A stretch of DNA of 64,000 nucleotides, from the NCBI RefSeq assembly GCF_009674585.1, contig NZ_WKJP01000005.1, positions 1-64,000 on the forward strand, written 5' to 3'. The stretch is from Haloferax marinisediminis (GTDB lineage: Archaea > Halobacteriota > Halobacteria > Halobacteriales > Haloferacaceae). The notes under the pieces are model-generated. The model searched no databases and was not told the DNA's origin. It worked only from the letters and a program-made list of their open reading frames with translations. Position 1 is the stretch's first letter, and each line of letters opens with the position of its first letter. Below are positions 44,961-54,470 of this stretch, in pieces. The position numbers and the translations under genes are program-made.

Positions 44961-46181
44961 ATGCAAACCGTCATCCTCGCTGCCGGGCGTGGGACCAGAA
45001 TGCGCCCACTCACCGACCGACGGCCGAAGCCGATGCTTCCGGTCGGTGACAAGCCGCTCGTCGCACACACTGCGGACGCCGCAATCGATGCAGGTGCGTC
45101 GAGTCTCACACTCGTCGTCGGGTACGAAGCCGACGACGTCCGTTCGTACTTCGGCACAGAACGAAGAGGAATCCCAGTCGAATTCGCCGTCCAAGAAGCA
45201 CAGCGTGGGACTGCCGACGCCGTTCGGGCCGCGGCGGCACACCTCGACCCCGAAGGACCCTTCGTCGTCCTCAACGGTGACGCACTGTACGACGTACCGT
45301 CACTGACCGAACTGTATGACGGAGGGCCGGCCGTCGGGTCGTTCAGAGTGGACAACCCAAGTTCCTACGGCGTCTTAGAAACCGACGGCAACGACTTCGT
45401 CACCGGCGTCATCGAAAAACCAGAAAATCCACCCTCTGACCTCATCAACGCCGGGTCGTACGTCTTCCCTGCTGAAGCCCAAGCATGGCTCAACGTCGCC
45501 GAGAGCGACCGTGGCGAACTCGAACTGACCGACGTGCTCTCGCGAACCTGCGACGAGTACGACGTTCGCGGCATCGCCTTCGACCGATGGCTCGACGTGG
45601 GACGCCCGTGGGAACTGCTCGAAGCCAACGAGTGGAAACTCGGTGAGATGGAGTCGCGTATCGAAGGCGATGTCTCCGAGAGCGCAGAGCTAAACGGACC
45701 TGTCGTCGTCGAAGATGGAGCGACAGTTCGCTCGGGGGTGGTCATCGACGGGCCAGTACTGGTTCGACGAGGCGCCTCGATCGGGCCAAACGCCTACGTC
45801 CGCGGTCACACGCTCGTCGGAGAGGGTGCAAAAGTCGGGCACGCCGTCGAAGTAAAGAACAGTGTGTTGATGGAAGGTGCAACTGTCGGCCACCTCTCGT
45901 ACGTCGGCGACAGTCTCCTCGGTCGCGACGTCAACTTCGGTGCAGGAACCAAAGTCGCCAACCTGCGGCACGACGGCGAGCCGGTTCGACAGATGCTCAA
46001 AGGCGAACTCATCTCCTCGGGCCGCCGAAAGTACGGCGTCGTGCTCGGCGATGGCGTCAAGACGGGCATCAACTCCTCGCTGAACGCCGGTGTCCGACTG
46101 CCGACCGAAGGAACAGTCAAGCCCGGCGAATCCGTCCTCTACGACCGGGTCGACGACGCCCCCGACACGAGCGACGACTAA
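44961..46181 (+). CDS. Bifunctional sugar-1-phosphate nucleotidylyltransferase/acetyltransferase, GlmU-like
   Basis: 406 residues from ATG 44961. The N-terminal Rossmann domain starts VILAAGRGTRMRPLTDRRPKPMLPV, with the metal Asp in VLNGDALYD. The C-terminal left-handed beta-helix (about 235-390) has hexapeptide repeats and the KVANLRHDG and GVKTGINSSLNAGVR acetyltransferase motifs seen in archaeal GlmU-type enzymes. It probably makes UDP-GlcNAc from GlcN-1-P or GlcNAc-1-P. GlmS, a second GlmU-like enzyme and GlmM lie within the next 15 kb. Confidence 0.88.
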   Translation: MQTVILAAGRGTRMRPLTDRRPKPMLPVGDKPLVAHTADAAIDAGASSLTLVVGYEADDVRSYFGTERRGIPVEFAVQEAQRGTADAVRAAAAHLDPEGPFVVLNGDALYDVPSLTELYDGGPAVGSFRVDNPSSYGVLETDGNDFVTGVIEKPENPPSDLINAGSYVFPAEAQAWLNVAESDRGELELTDVLSRTCDEYDVRGIAFDRWLDVGRPWELLEANEWKLGEMESRIEGDVSESAELNGPVVVEDGATVRSGVVIDGPVLVRRGASIGPNAYVRGHTLVGEGAKVGHAVEVKNSVLMEGATVGHLSYVGDSLLGRDVNFGAGTKVANLRHDGEPVRQMLKGELISSGRRKYGVVLGDGVKTGINSSLNAGVRLPTEGTVKPGESVLYDRVDDAPDTSDD

Positions 46182-46421
46182 GTCGGTCGCACCCTCTACG
46201 AGACACCACCGCCACGGTAGTCAACGAGTCAGACGGTCTGTCGAGACAGCACGTGCGGATATTTCCAGAATTACTGGTTCCCTGTCCACTCAACGGCTGA
46301 AAGTTTCGTGGTCCGCCCGACTCTGTTGCAGGAAACGAAGAGAACGGAGATTCCGGTCGATATCGGGGACCCGAGCGCCTCACCGTGAAATCTAAAATGG
46401 GCGTAGAACGAATCAGAGTAT

Positions 46422-46865
46422 ATGTCGAACAGCAGCCGATTCGTCGTCGCAACCCACGTGCTCACGAACCTGGCCGTGCAGAGCGACGAACGGCTGTCTT
46501 CCGACCGCCTCGCCTGGAGCGTCAACACGAATCCGGTCGTAATCCGCCAGCTGCTCTGTTCGCTCCGAGAAGCGGACCTCGTCGACTCGAAGCGCGGCCC
46601 AACTGGTGGATTCACGCTCGCGCGTGACCCCGCAGCCATCTCACTTCGAGACATCTACGAGGCGGTGGAAGACGGAGAGCCATTCTGTTTCCACGCGAAC
46701 GAACCGAACGACGAGTGCACGGTCGGCGAACACATCCAACCGGTGCTCGGCGAACTATTCGAACCAGCTATTCAGGCGATGCTCGACGAACTCGACGCCA
46801 TCACCGTCGCCGACGTCCACGAGACGGTGTTCGACGCCGCAGACGTCGACCCAATGGAAATCTGA
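46422..46865 (+). CDS. Rrf2 family transcription regulator
   Basis: 147 residues. The winged helix has the Rrf2 pattern RFVVATHVLTNLA, VNTNPVVIRQLLCSL and SKRGPTGGFTLARDP, followed by LRDIYEAVEDGE and a Cys/His segment (FCFHANEPNDEC) where other members hold iron-sulfur ligands. A TATA-like CTAAAATG lies about 24-31 bases upstream of the ATG. It converges on the HxlR-type gene with 4 bases between stops. Target unknown. Confidence 0.87.
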   Translation: MSNSSRFVVATHVLTNLAVQSDERLSSDRLAWSVNTNPVVIRQLLCSLREADLVDSKRGPTGGFTLARDPAAISLRDIYEAVEDGEPFCFHANEPNDECTVGEHIQPVLGELFEPAIQAMLDELDAITVADVHETVFDAADVDPMEI

Positions 46866-46869
46866 GCCG

Positions 46870-47235
46870 CTAAATCGTCGATTCGGCGGCTTCGGCCTCG
46901 ACAGACGGGCCTTCGATTTCGAGCCACTCGTTTGCCCACTCTTCTATCTCGTCGAACACGGGGCACAACGAGACGCCCTTGTCGGTCAACGAGTAGTAGG
47001 TCGCGACGGGTGCATCTTCTTCCAGACGCCGGTTGACGAAGCCCGTCTCCTGAAGGTCGTCGAGGACGCGCGAGAGCGTCCGAGAACTCGCGCCGGTCGA
47101 ACGCTTGAGCTCGTTGAATCGTTTCTCACCGTCCTGTAAGTCGTGGAGGACGATGAGTCGCCACTGTGACCCAATCTGTTTGAGTGAGTCGATGATGGGA
47201 CACGGTGCATCGTCGACAGGGAGTTCGGAGGCCAT
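46870..47235 (-). CDS. HxlR family transcription regulator
   Basis: 121 residues. The HxlR winged helix is complete: CPIIDSLKQIGSQWRLIVLHDL, GEKRFNELKRSTGASSRTLSRVLDDL and YYSLTDKGVSLCPVFDEIEEWA. The N-terminal Cys (CPI) is the position used by redox-sensing HxlR proteins. Convergent with the Rrf2-type gene. Confidence 0.9.
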   Translation of the reverse strand: MASELPVDDAPCPIIDSLKQIGSQWRLIVLHDLQDGEKRFNELKRSTGASSRTLSRVLDDLQETGFVNRRLEEDAPVATYYSLTDKGVSLCPVFDEIEEWANEWLEIEGPSVEAEAAESTI

Positions 47236-47429
47236 ACCCTGGTCTGGGACCCGACCGACTTTAGTAGTTCGGTTATTTTACCTACTTTCACAACGTTACC
47301 TGAGTCGGATAGTAACCAACTGACATCGCTGTGAACTATCGGCAGGATGGAACTGCAGCACACGACCTGGCGAGTGGTCGTCTGCCGGGTGAGCGAAGCG
47401 GTTCTGCTGTTGTAACGCGTAGAGTACGT

Positions 47430-47876
47430 ATGCACAGGCCTCGAACATTCTCGGTGACAGTCGTGGGCGAGAACGACACCACGGGCGGTGGTGTCTTCGA
47501 ATTCGATGCATCGGTGTTGCTCCTTCGCAGTGAGCACCTCAGTCTCTGGGTCGGTGACGACCACTTCGTCGTAGACCCGGAAGGAGATGTCCAACGAGGA
47601 CAGTACGTACTCGTGGAGAGACCATCGTCTGGGTGTGTCGCACGTATCGTCGAAGTCGATTCCGGCGATGCACCGGACTCCGAACACCGCATCGAGGTCG
47701 AATGTTGTTGTCGGTGGGACGCCACTCACGTCGAGACAGACCCGACCATCGAATACTGGACGCAGGACATGGTCGAAGCGGGAAGCAGGAAATCGGAGCG
47801 TCGAACGAGAAGCGGACACAGAGAGAGTGAGAAGGAGGGAGAGACGGTTACGTTCGTTCGACCGACGATGCGCTGA
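47430..47876 (+). CDS. Hypothetical protein
   Basis: 148 residues from ATG 47430. Codons such as GAC, GTC and GAG dominate and the middle reads like a folded beta-rich acidic protein (FSVTVVGENDTTGGGVFEFD, LWVGDDHFVVDPEGD, ECCCRWDATHVETD). The C terminus is Arg/Glu-rich. The opposite strand also stays open here (46986-47819) but turns Ser/Arg-rich over the HxlR gene. Family not recognised; strand choice is uncertain. Confidence 0.4.
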   Translation: MHRPRTFSVTVVGENDTTGGGVFEFDASVLLLRSEHLSLWVGDDHFVVDPEGDVQRGQYVLVERPSSGCVARIVEVDSGDAPDSEHRIEVECCCRWDATHVETDPTIEYWTQDMVEAGSRKSERRTRSGHRESEKEGETVTFVRPTMR

Positions 47877-47905
47877 GACAGCCCGATACTCGAAACGTGG
47901 GGTCG

Positions 47906-48262
47906 TCAGGCGAGGAGTCGAGAGAGCAGCAGAAAGACGCGCTTGAGGTTCTCAGAGAGGCGCGACTGATTCTCCGAGTAGAGAACGACTTCCTCGTCGA
48001 GTGCGTGGACGACGACTGCCCGTCCACGGTTCGTCAAGTCCATCAGTTCGATACCACGAATCGCGTCGAGTGGAACGATAAGATAGCGGAACTCTTCGTC
48101 TTTGATATCTGCGTTACACTGGTCCCCGAAGATGTGTACACTGTGTTCTGTGACCCCGATTTCGTACCCGATGTAACTCATGCCAGATATCTCCGCGCCG
48201 GCGCGGCCACCCTTTACTTTCCCCTTCAACTGTGAGGAGTCCAGCAGGATTCCATCGACCAT
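47906..48262 (-). CDS. Conserved-looking hypothetical protein, PH-like beta-rich
   Basis: 118 residues, alternating beta strands (GYEIGVTEHSVHIFGD, FRYLIVPLDAIRGIELMDL, GRAVVVHALDEEVVLYSEN) closed by a C-terminal helix. This arrangement resembles a PH-like fold, an inference from strand pattern only. No catalytic motif. Composition is right for a haloarchaeal cytoplasmic protein. Confidence 0.6.
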   Translation of the reverse strand: MVDGILLDSSQLKGKVKGGRAGAEISGMSYIGYEIGVTEHSVHIFGDQCNADIKDEEFRYLIVPLDAIRGIELMDLTNRGRAVVVHALDEEVVLYSENQSRLSENLKRVFLLLSRLLA

Positions 48263-48361
48263 ACGGTCCGGTTTCCACCCCCTACTGGTAAGTGTTCGCG
48301 CCTAGTTCTCGCCGTTGATTTTCACCCACAGGCGGGACACACGACGCGTGGTTCCTTCAGT

Positions 48362-49132
48362 TCAACTGCGCTTCGTGGCGCTCGAAGGAGTACCTGACAT
48401 ATCGTGTCCGTCTCCATCGGATTCGATGATGGAGTACGTCGTCTGCAGATGGTTGCGGATGTAGTCCACAGTAGACGGGTCGTACGTCCAAAAGCCCCTG
48501 AATCCCGGTGCGTCTGCTCGCTCTTCGGCGACGAGGGCACACTTGTAGTCGTCGACCCCGTTTCCGTCGTAGACGACGAACCACGACCGGCGAATCTCTT
48601 CGGAACGGGCGAGGTGGAGTAAGAACTGCTCGACTTTCGGGACGTCGTCGCTCGGGTAGATGTACGCGTGGACAGAGAGGTCGTCGCGACCGCCGAGTCG
48701 GCGATACGACTCCAGTTGTGGGCGCAGGTTCGCGCCCGTCTGGAACCCAGCGTGCAACTCACCAGCACCGACACGCCACGCTCGGTCTTCTATCTCACGT
48801 GTCGCATTGAGCATCCGTTCGCGGTCGTAGGAGGTAAAGAGCGTCTCGTCGAGGTGGTCGAGAATCGGAACGTAGGACTCTCGTTCGAATCCGGGTTCGA
48901 CGTCCGCGGCATCCTTGAGGACGTCGGTGACGTCGACTGCAGTGTGGAACTGCGTCCCGGTTCCGAGCACTGCGTAATTCGATGGTCCGACGTCCGACAT
49001 CGCCGCTTGGACCGAGACGTTCCGGTCTTTGAAGTGTTCGGCGAGACGGTCGACTGCGCCATCCCGCGGGTTAAATACAGTGAGTGTCCGCTCAGCGGCG
49101 GCGACACCGGCAATCAATTCGCTGAGGGACAT
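48362..49132 (-). CDS. DICT sensory domain protein
   Basis: 256 residues from ATG 49132 (MSLSELIAGV). The DICT domain spans about 1-220, with TLTVFNPRDGAVDRLAEHF and FFxx-like FVVYDGNGVDDYKCALVAEE and RGFWTYDPSTVDYIRNHL near the end. DICT domains occur with diguanylate cyclases and two-component proteins in bacteria and as single-domain proteins in haloarchaea; the signal is unknown. Divergent from the small gene at 49297. Confidence 0.82.
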   Translation of the reverse strand: MSLSELIAGVAAAERTLTVFNPRDGAVDRLAEHFKDRNVSVQAAMSDVGPSNYAVLGTGTQFHTAVDVTDVLKDAADVEPGFERESYVPILDHLDETLFTSYDRERMLNATREIEDRAWRVGAGELHAGFQTGANLRPQLESYRRLGGRDDLSVHAYIYPSDDVPKVEQFLLHLARSEEIRRSWFVVYDGNGVDDYKCALVAEERADAPGFRGFWTYDPSTVDYIRNHLQTTYSIIESDGDGHDMSGTPSSATKRS

Positions 49133-49296
49133 AATCGATTGATGAAGAGGTGAGACCGGTATATCATTCTTTTCATAAATCAAATTGGATGTATGAGCCT
49201 TCAGAGTACTCGAAAATGAGTTTCCTGGGGACATATTGGCCACGTTATCTCATATCACGGATTCCTAACTATGGGCATGGGGGTCGTATAGTCAGT

Positions 49297-49521
49297 ATGA
49301 TTTCCGGATCCGACCGGTCAAATCCGCACACCGACAACGTCGGAAACGGAGTCCACACGTGGTTCGCCCAAGAGGCCCCAAGCATCGTCGCCGGCCTCGA
49401 AGCATCTCACCTCATCGGACCGTTGACCGCTGCGACGGCGTGGAAACTCATCGCTGCAGGCCGCCCGACAGAGGCGGTCGAGCTCGTCCTCGAAGAAGTA
49501 GACGAGTCGTGGCGACAGTGA
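49297..49521 (+). CDS. Small hypothetical protein
   Basis: 74 residues from ATG 49297. The ordered part reads VHTWFAQEAPSIVAGLEASHLIGPLTAATAWKLIAAGRP followed by an acidic helix (TEAVELVLEEVDESW). Helical, soluble, family not recognised. Upstream in-frame codons to 49150 are AT-rich and probably leader. Confidence 0.6.
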   Translation: MISGSDRSNPHTDNVGNGVHTWFAQEAPSIVAGLEASHLIGPLTAATAWKLIAAGRPTEAVELVLEEVDESWRQ

Positions 49522-49642
49522 GGGTGGCCGAGTAGATTGGCATCGGCACCCACTCACTGGACCCGACATCGTGGATTCACTAGCAGGTAGTGGTACAGCG
49601 GACTGTTTTTGAAAGAGAGACAGAGTGCGTTCGCGATGGCAG

Positions 49643-50203
49643 TTACTGGTCGCGCGAGTTCGTATCGCGAATGTACAGTTCGACGAGTGCGTCGAGGAGA
49701 TGTGGCGCCAACTCGAACCGCACGTCGACGCTGTTTTCTTCACGTTCGTACGACAGGTGTTGAACGTCGATGGCTGCGAGGAGTGTCCGCATCGAGTCGA
49801 CGACGTAGTTGCTCGCTCCGGCCTCGACGCGGAGGTCGTCACCGAGGTGGATAGACAATCCATCTACGACCGTCTCGTAACAGGTCTTGTTCGGTGAGTC
49901 CACCCGTTGGCTTCGTTTGACGAGGCCGAGCGACGAGAGCGTCTCCAGCCGACGGTAGATGGTCGACTCAGAGACGTCGCACTTCTCAGCGAGTTCCTCG
50001 GCAGTCATCGGAGCGTGTTTACAAGCGAGCAAAACCTCACGAGAGACGCTATCGCCGAGTGCATCGAGGAATTCTTCGTCAGTCGAGTCGGGTGGAACGT
50101 CACTGCTCGCCGCGGGGGCAACATCCTCTGCCTCGTCTGTCAGGGGACCACCTGGGTCGTCTGACGACGACAGAACGTCGTCCACCAGGTCTCGTCGGGT
50201 CAT
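49643..50203 (-). CDS. Winged-helix (ArsR-like) transcription regulator
   Basis: 186 residues. After an acidic N terminus (1-42) comes a winged helix: FLDALGDSVSREVLLACKHAP, MTAEELAEKCDVSESTIYRRLETLSSLG and VDSPNKTCYETVVDGL. The C-terminal part (about 115-186) is a helical/ligand domain. Typical of haloarchaeal ArsR-like HTH proteins with unknown targets. It lies downstream of glmS on the same strand. Confidence 0.82.
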   Translation of the reverse strand: MTRRDLVDDVLSSSDDPGGPLTDEAEDVAPAASSDVPPDSTDEEFLDALGDSVSREVLLACKHAPMTAEELAEKCDVSESTIYRRLETLSSLGLVKRSQRVDSPNKTCYETVVDGLSIHLGDDLRVEAGASNYVVDSMRTLLAAIDVQHLSYEREENSVDVRFELAPHLLDALVELYIRDTNSRDQ

Positions 50204-50432
50204 CGTATCCTACCAGACGTTGTCAAACAATATGTAATCGGCGCCTACAGTAATCGTATCATTTCAGTTATTCTGAAACGTCTTCTGCACCACTTGAACA
50301 GGCAGGGGACGTGGAAAATCGACTGACGGGAGTGGTTAGTGAGAGGAAAATTAGAGACCAATCGAGGTGAGCAGGTTCGTCAGTCCGCCAGAACAGCGGA
50401 CACGGCGGTGTGGGTCCGCGACGGTGTCGTGC

Positions 50433-52250
50433 TCACTCGACAGTGACACACTTCGCGAGATTGCGTGGCTTGTCGATTGGCCGTTCGAGCAGGTTCGCCG
50501 CGTGGTACGCCACGAGTTGGAGTTGGACGTTCGCGAGGATACCAGCAATCTCTGGGTGCGTCTCCGGGATCGACAGGACGTGGTCGGCGAATTCGACGAC
50601 TTCGCTCGACCGGTCGCTCGTGACGGCGATGACTGGAGCACCCCGTGCCTGAACTTCCTTCATATTGCTCAGCGTGGCCTCGTCTTCGTGGCCGGTGAAG
50701 ATGGCGAACACCGGGGTGATGGGTGTGACGAGTGCGAGCGGGCCGTGTTTGAGTTCTGAAGCGGCGAACCCTTCGGCGTGTTCGTACGAGATTTCTTTGA
50801 ACTTCAGCGCACCTTCGAGGGCAACGGGGTGGGCGGGCCCCCGACCGATGAAGAAGTACGCATCGCTTTCTTCGTACTCGATTGCAATCTCACGCGCAGT
50901 CGACGTGTCGAGGATCTCCTGAACGTCGCCGGGGAGCCGAGCCAGTGCCTCCATGAGGTTCCGGGCGTCAGATGACCTCACGCCCGTGATGTCCTCAGAG
51001 ATGCGCTCCGACAGGAGCGCGAGTGCAGTCACCTGTGACGAGAACGTCTTGGTCGCTGCGACACCGATTTCCGGACCGGCACGGAGCAGCAACTCGTCGT
51101 CACACTCGCGAGTCATCGACGAACCGACGACGTTCGTGACGGCGAGTGTCTTCGCACCTGCTGCACGAGCGCGGCGCACGGCGTCGAGTGTGTCGGCCGT
51201 CTCACCGGATTGGCTGACCGCGATGACGAGCGTGTTCGGCGTCACCGGTGGCTTAACCACAGAGTACTCGCCCGACATGAACGCGAAGGCGGGAATGCCA
51301 CGAGCGTTCAGGAGGGACGCCGCGTACATTCCTGCGTGGTGGGACGTTCCCATCGCGACGAGGTGGATTTGCTCGACGTCGGCGAAGGTTCCCGGTGGGA
51401 ACTCGTCTAACTCGACACCGCCGGTGTGGGTGTTCAGCCGACCCTGTGTCGTGCGTCGAAGCGCGCCGGGTTGCTCGTTTATCTCCTTGTACATGAAGTG
51501 CTCGTAGCCACCTTTCGTTGCCGTCTCTGGGTCCCATTCGATGTGCTCGACTGGCCGGTCGACAGAGCGCCCCGCAGAGTCGGTAATCGTGTAGCCGTCA
51601 GAGCGGGTCACGACGAAGTCTCCGTCGTGGAGGTAGACGACGTTCTGGGTGTGCTGGATAAACGCCGGAACGTCACTCGCGAGGAAGTACTCGCCATCGC
51701 CGACACCGAGGACGAGTGGCGACCCGGAGCGAGTCGCGTAGATTGCTTCCTCGTCGTCGATGATGGCTGCGATAGCGTAGCTTCCCGAGAGGCACCCGAT
51801 AGCCGCGCGGAAGGCTTCTTCGGGGGTCGCGCCGGCACGAAGGTTCTCTTCGATGAGGTGCGGTACGACTTCGGTATCCGTCTCGCTGCTGAAGGAGTGA
51901 CCCTTCGATTCGAGGTCGGAGCGAAGCGACTGGTAGTTCGAGATGATGCCGTTGTGGACGACTGCGACGCGACCTGCCTCGTCAGTGTGCGGGTGCGCGT
52001 TGCCGTCCGTGACACCACCGTGAGTGGCCCAGCGAGTGTGGCCGATTCCGTACGATCCAGCGATCGGGTTCTTTTCGACTGCCGCGACGAGTTCGGAGAC
52101 TTCGCCGACGCGCTTGGTCATCGAGATGCCAGTCTGGTTCTTGACGGCGATTCCGGCCGAGTCGTAGCCACGGTACTCCAGACGCCGGAGTCCCTCGACG
52201 AGTGAGCCGACAGAGTCGTCTGCTCCGATGCAGGCGGTGATTCCGCACAT
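50433..52250 (-). CDS. glmS: Glutamine-fructose-6-phosphate aminotransferase (isomerising)
   Basis: 605 residues. It makes glucosamine-6-phosphate, the entry to amino-sugar nucleotides. The N-terminal nucleophile is Cys2 (MCGITACIG), with the amidotransferase motifs RLEYRGYDSAGIA, GIGHTRWATHG and HNGIISNY. Two SIS domains (about 285-590) include SQSGETADTLDA and the C terminus ends PRNLAKCVTVE, the conserved isomerase tail. Its ATG overlaps the stop of the upstream nucleotidyltransferase (TGATG). Confidence 0.96.
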   Translation of the reverse strand: MCGITACIGADDSVGSLVEGLRRLEYRGYDSAGIAVKNQTGISMTKRVGEVSELVAAVEKNPIAGSYGIGHTRWATHGGVTDGNAHPHTDEAGRVAVVHNGIISNYQSLRSDLESKGHSFSSETDTEVVPHLIEENLRAGATPEEAFRAAIGCLSGSYAIAAIIDDEEAIYATRSGSPLVLGVGDGEYFLASDVPAFIQHTQNVVYLHDGDFVVTRSDGYTITDSAGRSVDRPVEHIEWDPETATKGGYEHFMYKEINEQPGALRRTTQGRLNTHTGGVELDEFPPGTFADVEQIHLVAMGTSHHAGMYAASLLNARGIPAFAFMSGEYSVVKPPVTPNTLVIAVSQSGETADTLDAVRRARAAGAKTLAVTNVVGSSMTRECDDELLLRAGPEIGVAATKTFSSQVTALALLSERISEDITGVRSSDARNLMEALARLPGDVQEILDTSTAREIAIEYEESDAYFFIGRGPAHPVALEGALKFKEISYEHAEGFAASELKHGPLALVTPITPVFAIFTGHEDEATLSNMKEVQARGAPVIAVTSDRSSEVVEFADHVLSIPETHPEIAGILANVQLQLVAYHAANLLERPIDKPRNLAKCVTVE

Positions 52251-53416
52251 CAGTGCGTCACCTCCACGCGTTCGCGCACGTCACCATGTAAGACGGTTCC
52301 TGCGCCGACAACGGCTTCGGCACCGACGCGGCTCCCCGGCGAGAGCGTCACGTTGGCACCGACGACAGCGCGGTCACCGACGATACTCCCGAGTTGGCGG
52401 TCGGTGTACAGTCGGCCTTCGAGGATGACGTCTGCGCGGCCACCGGGCGAGACGACGCCATCGCCAATCTTCGCACCGGGTCCGACGACTGAGTCCCGAA
52501 GGATTGCACCGGCGTCGACGTGCGCGTCGGTCGAGAGGATAGACCGCTCGACGACGCTGTTAGCGCCGACGACGACGTTGTTCTGGAGACAGCTTCCAGC
52601 ACCGATGACGGCACCAGGACCCACGTTGCAATCGTCGCCGATGACGACGGGGTGTTCGAGTACAGCGAGGTCGTGGATGCGAGCAGAGTCGGAAATCGAC
52701 GAAGAGTCGAGGCGTGCGAGTAGGGTCTCGGTCACCGAGAGTAGTCCCCACGGGTGCGAGGGGTCGAGCCAACCGCCGTTGACCGTGACCGACGAGACGT
52801 AGCCGTCCAGATAGTGGATGACGTCTGGAAGTCGGGTTTCTCCGTCGTACGATGGCGTCCGCCGAAGCGCATCGAAGACAGACGAATCGAAGACGTAGAC
52901 GCCGGCGTTGACCAAGTAGCCACTTTCGGCGCCGTGTTCGTCGATATCGGAGATCCGGCCGTCGTGTTCGACCACCACACCGTACTCTTCGGGTGTGTCG
53001 GAGCTCGCGACAGCGAGCGTTGCCACGGAGTCAGTTACCGAAAAGCGCTCCAGCACTTTGGAGACGATGTCCGCGTCGATGACGTTGTCACCGTTGCAGA
53101 CCACGAATTCGTCCCCGACGTACCCCTCTGCTTGGAGGAGGGCGTGGCCGCTTCCGAGTCGCGAATCTTGGCGGACGAAGTCGATATTTGCGTCCGGGTA
53201 GCGCGCAGACAAGTGTGTCTGAATACGCTCAGAGCGGTAGCCGACGACGACCACGACGTGTTCGATGCCACACTCGAAGAGAGAGTCGAGTACGTACTCG
53301 ACGACCGGCCTGTTAGCCACCGGAAGCATGGGCTTAGGCTGGAACGTGGTCAACGGTCGGAGTCGACGACCCTCCCCAGCAGCGAGGACGACAGCCTCGT
53401 TGATTCGGTGGCTCAT
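52250..53416 (-). CDS. Sugar-1-phosphate nucleotidylyltransferase with beta-helix domain, GlmU-like
   Basis: 388 residues. N-terminal nucleotidyltransferase: AVVLAAGEGRRLRPLTTFQPKPMLP, VVCNGDNVIDADI and YVFDSSVFDAL. The C-terminal left-handed beta-helix (about 245-380) has repeats such as VIGDDCNVGPGAVIGAGSCL, but lacks the catalytic-type NLRHDG loop seen in the other GlmU-like protein (44961), so it may lack acetyltransferase activity. It is co-transcribed with glmS, supporting a place in UDP-GlcNAc or a related nucleotide-sugar pathway, perhaps for surface glycans. Confidence 0.87.
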   Translation of the reverse strand: MSHRINEAVVLAAGEGRRLRPLTTFQPKPMLPVANRPVVEYVLDSLFECGIEHVVVVVGYRSERIQTHLSARYPDANIDFVRQDSRLGSGHALLQAEGYVGDEFVVCNGDNVIDADIVSKVLERFSVTDSVATLAVASSDTPEEYGVVVEHDGRISDIDEHGAESGYLVNAGVYVFDSSVFDALRRTPSYDGETRLPDVIHYLDGYVSSVTVNGGWLDPSHPWGLLSVTETLLARLDSSSISDSARIHDLAVLEHPVVIGDDCNVGPGAVIGAGSCLQNNVVVGANSVVERSILSTDAHVDAGAILRDSVVGPGAKIGDGVVSPGGRADVILEGRLYTDRQLGSIVGDRAVVGANVTLSPGSRVGAEAVVGAGTVLHGDVRERVEVTH

Positions 53417-53831
53417 GCTCGCCCTCCCTCGACGAGAACGCGTGCAGAACGGGTCCGTGATCGGGTGTAAATCATACCAGAGATTGGGGGAGCGATGGGG
53501 ATTGTTATACAGACAATTCTCGAAACTGGGAGGAAGTTAGGGTCTCATGTGCCACAGAATAACATGGCCCAACACCGGTGGTACCTCCCGATTCGACGGT
53601 ATGAGTACACCTAATCGGTGACTTTCAGCGTGCGGAACTAGTACGATACTGGACGAAGACGAGGCCGGACACACAGAGCGACGGTTCGGACGCATCGAGA
53701 GCAGTGTCGTCGTGCCAGTCTGATACGCCGGCGTTGACACTCACGGAGAAAGCGTTTCGAACAAAGGAACCAACCCAGGGAGTCCCTGAGTTAGTAGTCA
53801 AAAACTGAGATGAGGACGCGTATCCGTCAGC
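53417..53831. other. Gap without a convincing gene
   Basis: 415 bases upstream of the GlmU-like/glmS operon. It should hold that operon's promoter; GATTTACA on the minus strand near 53470 is a candidate TATA element but lies about 55 bases from the ATG. Nothing else recognised. Confidence 0.45.
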
Positions 53832-54470
53832 TCACGCGTGGAGACGGTCTTTGTACGACTCCATCGCGGTGATTGCCATGAGCGTCGCGGTGCTCAGGAC
53901 GGCCCATCCAGCAGCGGGAATCTGTTCGAGGCCAGGGACACCGAGGAGACCTGCAGAGACTGTGGCCGCCACGCCGGCGGCGATCGTGAGGTTCCGCTTC
54001 GGCGTCGACGCGAGGCTCGGAGCCTCTTCGGCCGAGTCCGAAGAGGGAGAGACATCACCGTTGAGGTACGTCTCGAGTTGGTCCGCTGCATCGAGGAGCG
54101 TGATGTCTCCCCGGTTCTTGTCGAATTCGACGATGCCAGCCGAGTCCATCTTCGGGAGGTGGCACTGGTACAACCCGATGTAGACACGCTTGCGCTGACT
54201 CGAAGAGAGTGCTTTGACGTCGATGTCGTTTTCTTTTGCAGCGATGAACTCGGCCATATCACCGAGCTTCGCTTCACCGTCGTTCTCTTTCAAGTAACGG
54301 AGGGCGTCACGGCGGCGCTGGTTCTTCAGAATCTCGAAGACGATATCCTTCGAGAGAGATTCTGGGACTTGTTCAGAGACTTCAGTCGAGCCTCCGGTCG
54401 TTTCGGCGATCTGTTCCGGTGCCGTCTGTTCGACAGCTTCAGAGTTGGTTTGTAGTGAATCGGTAACCAT
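53832..54470 (-). CDS. DUF7344-type winged-helix protein with C-terminal membrane helices
   Basis: 212 residues from ATG 54470, which has a purine-rich GGAGGAAGGA just upstream. The winged helix reads SKDIVFEILKNQRRRDALRYL, LGDMAEFIAAKENDI, SSSQRKRVYIGLYQCHLPKMD and GIVEFDKNRGDITL, the pattern of haloarchaeal DUF7344. Two hydrophobic stretches (about 158-178 and 184-202) suggest membrane attachment. The frame is open to 54617, and a TATA box sits 31-40 bases before that point, so a longer protein is possible. Confidence 0.8.
   Translation of the reverse strand: MVTDSLQTNSEAVEQTAPEQIAETTGGSTEVSEQVPESLSKDIVFEILKNQRRRDALRYLKENDGEAKLGDMAEFIAAKENDIDVKALSSSQRKRVYIGLYQCHLPKMDSAGIVEFDKNRGDITLLDAADQLETYLNGDVSPSSDSAEEAPSLASTPKRNLTIAAGVAATVSAGLLGVPGLEQIPAAGWAVLSTATLMAITAMESYKDRLHA

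Noticed and set aside
46986-47819. 277-codon open frame on the minus strand
   Set aside because: Its second half overlaps the HxlR gene in another frame and is Ser/Thr/Arg-rich; the plus-strand frame at 47430 is a better though still weak candidate.
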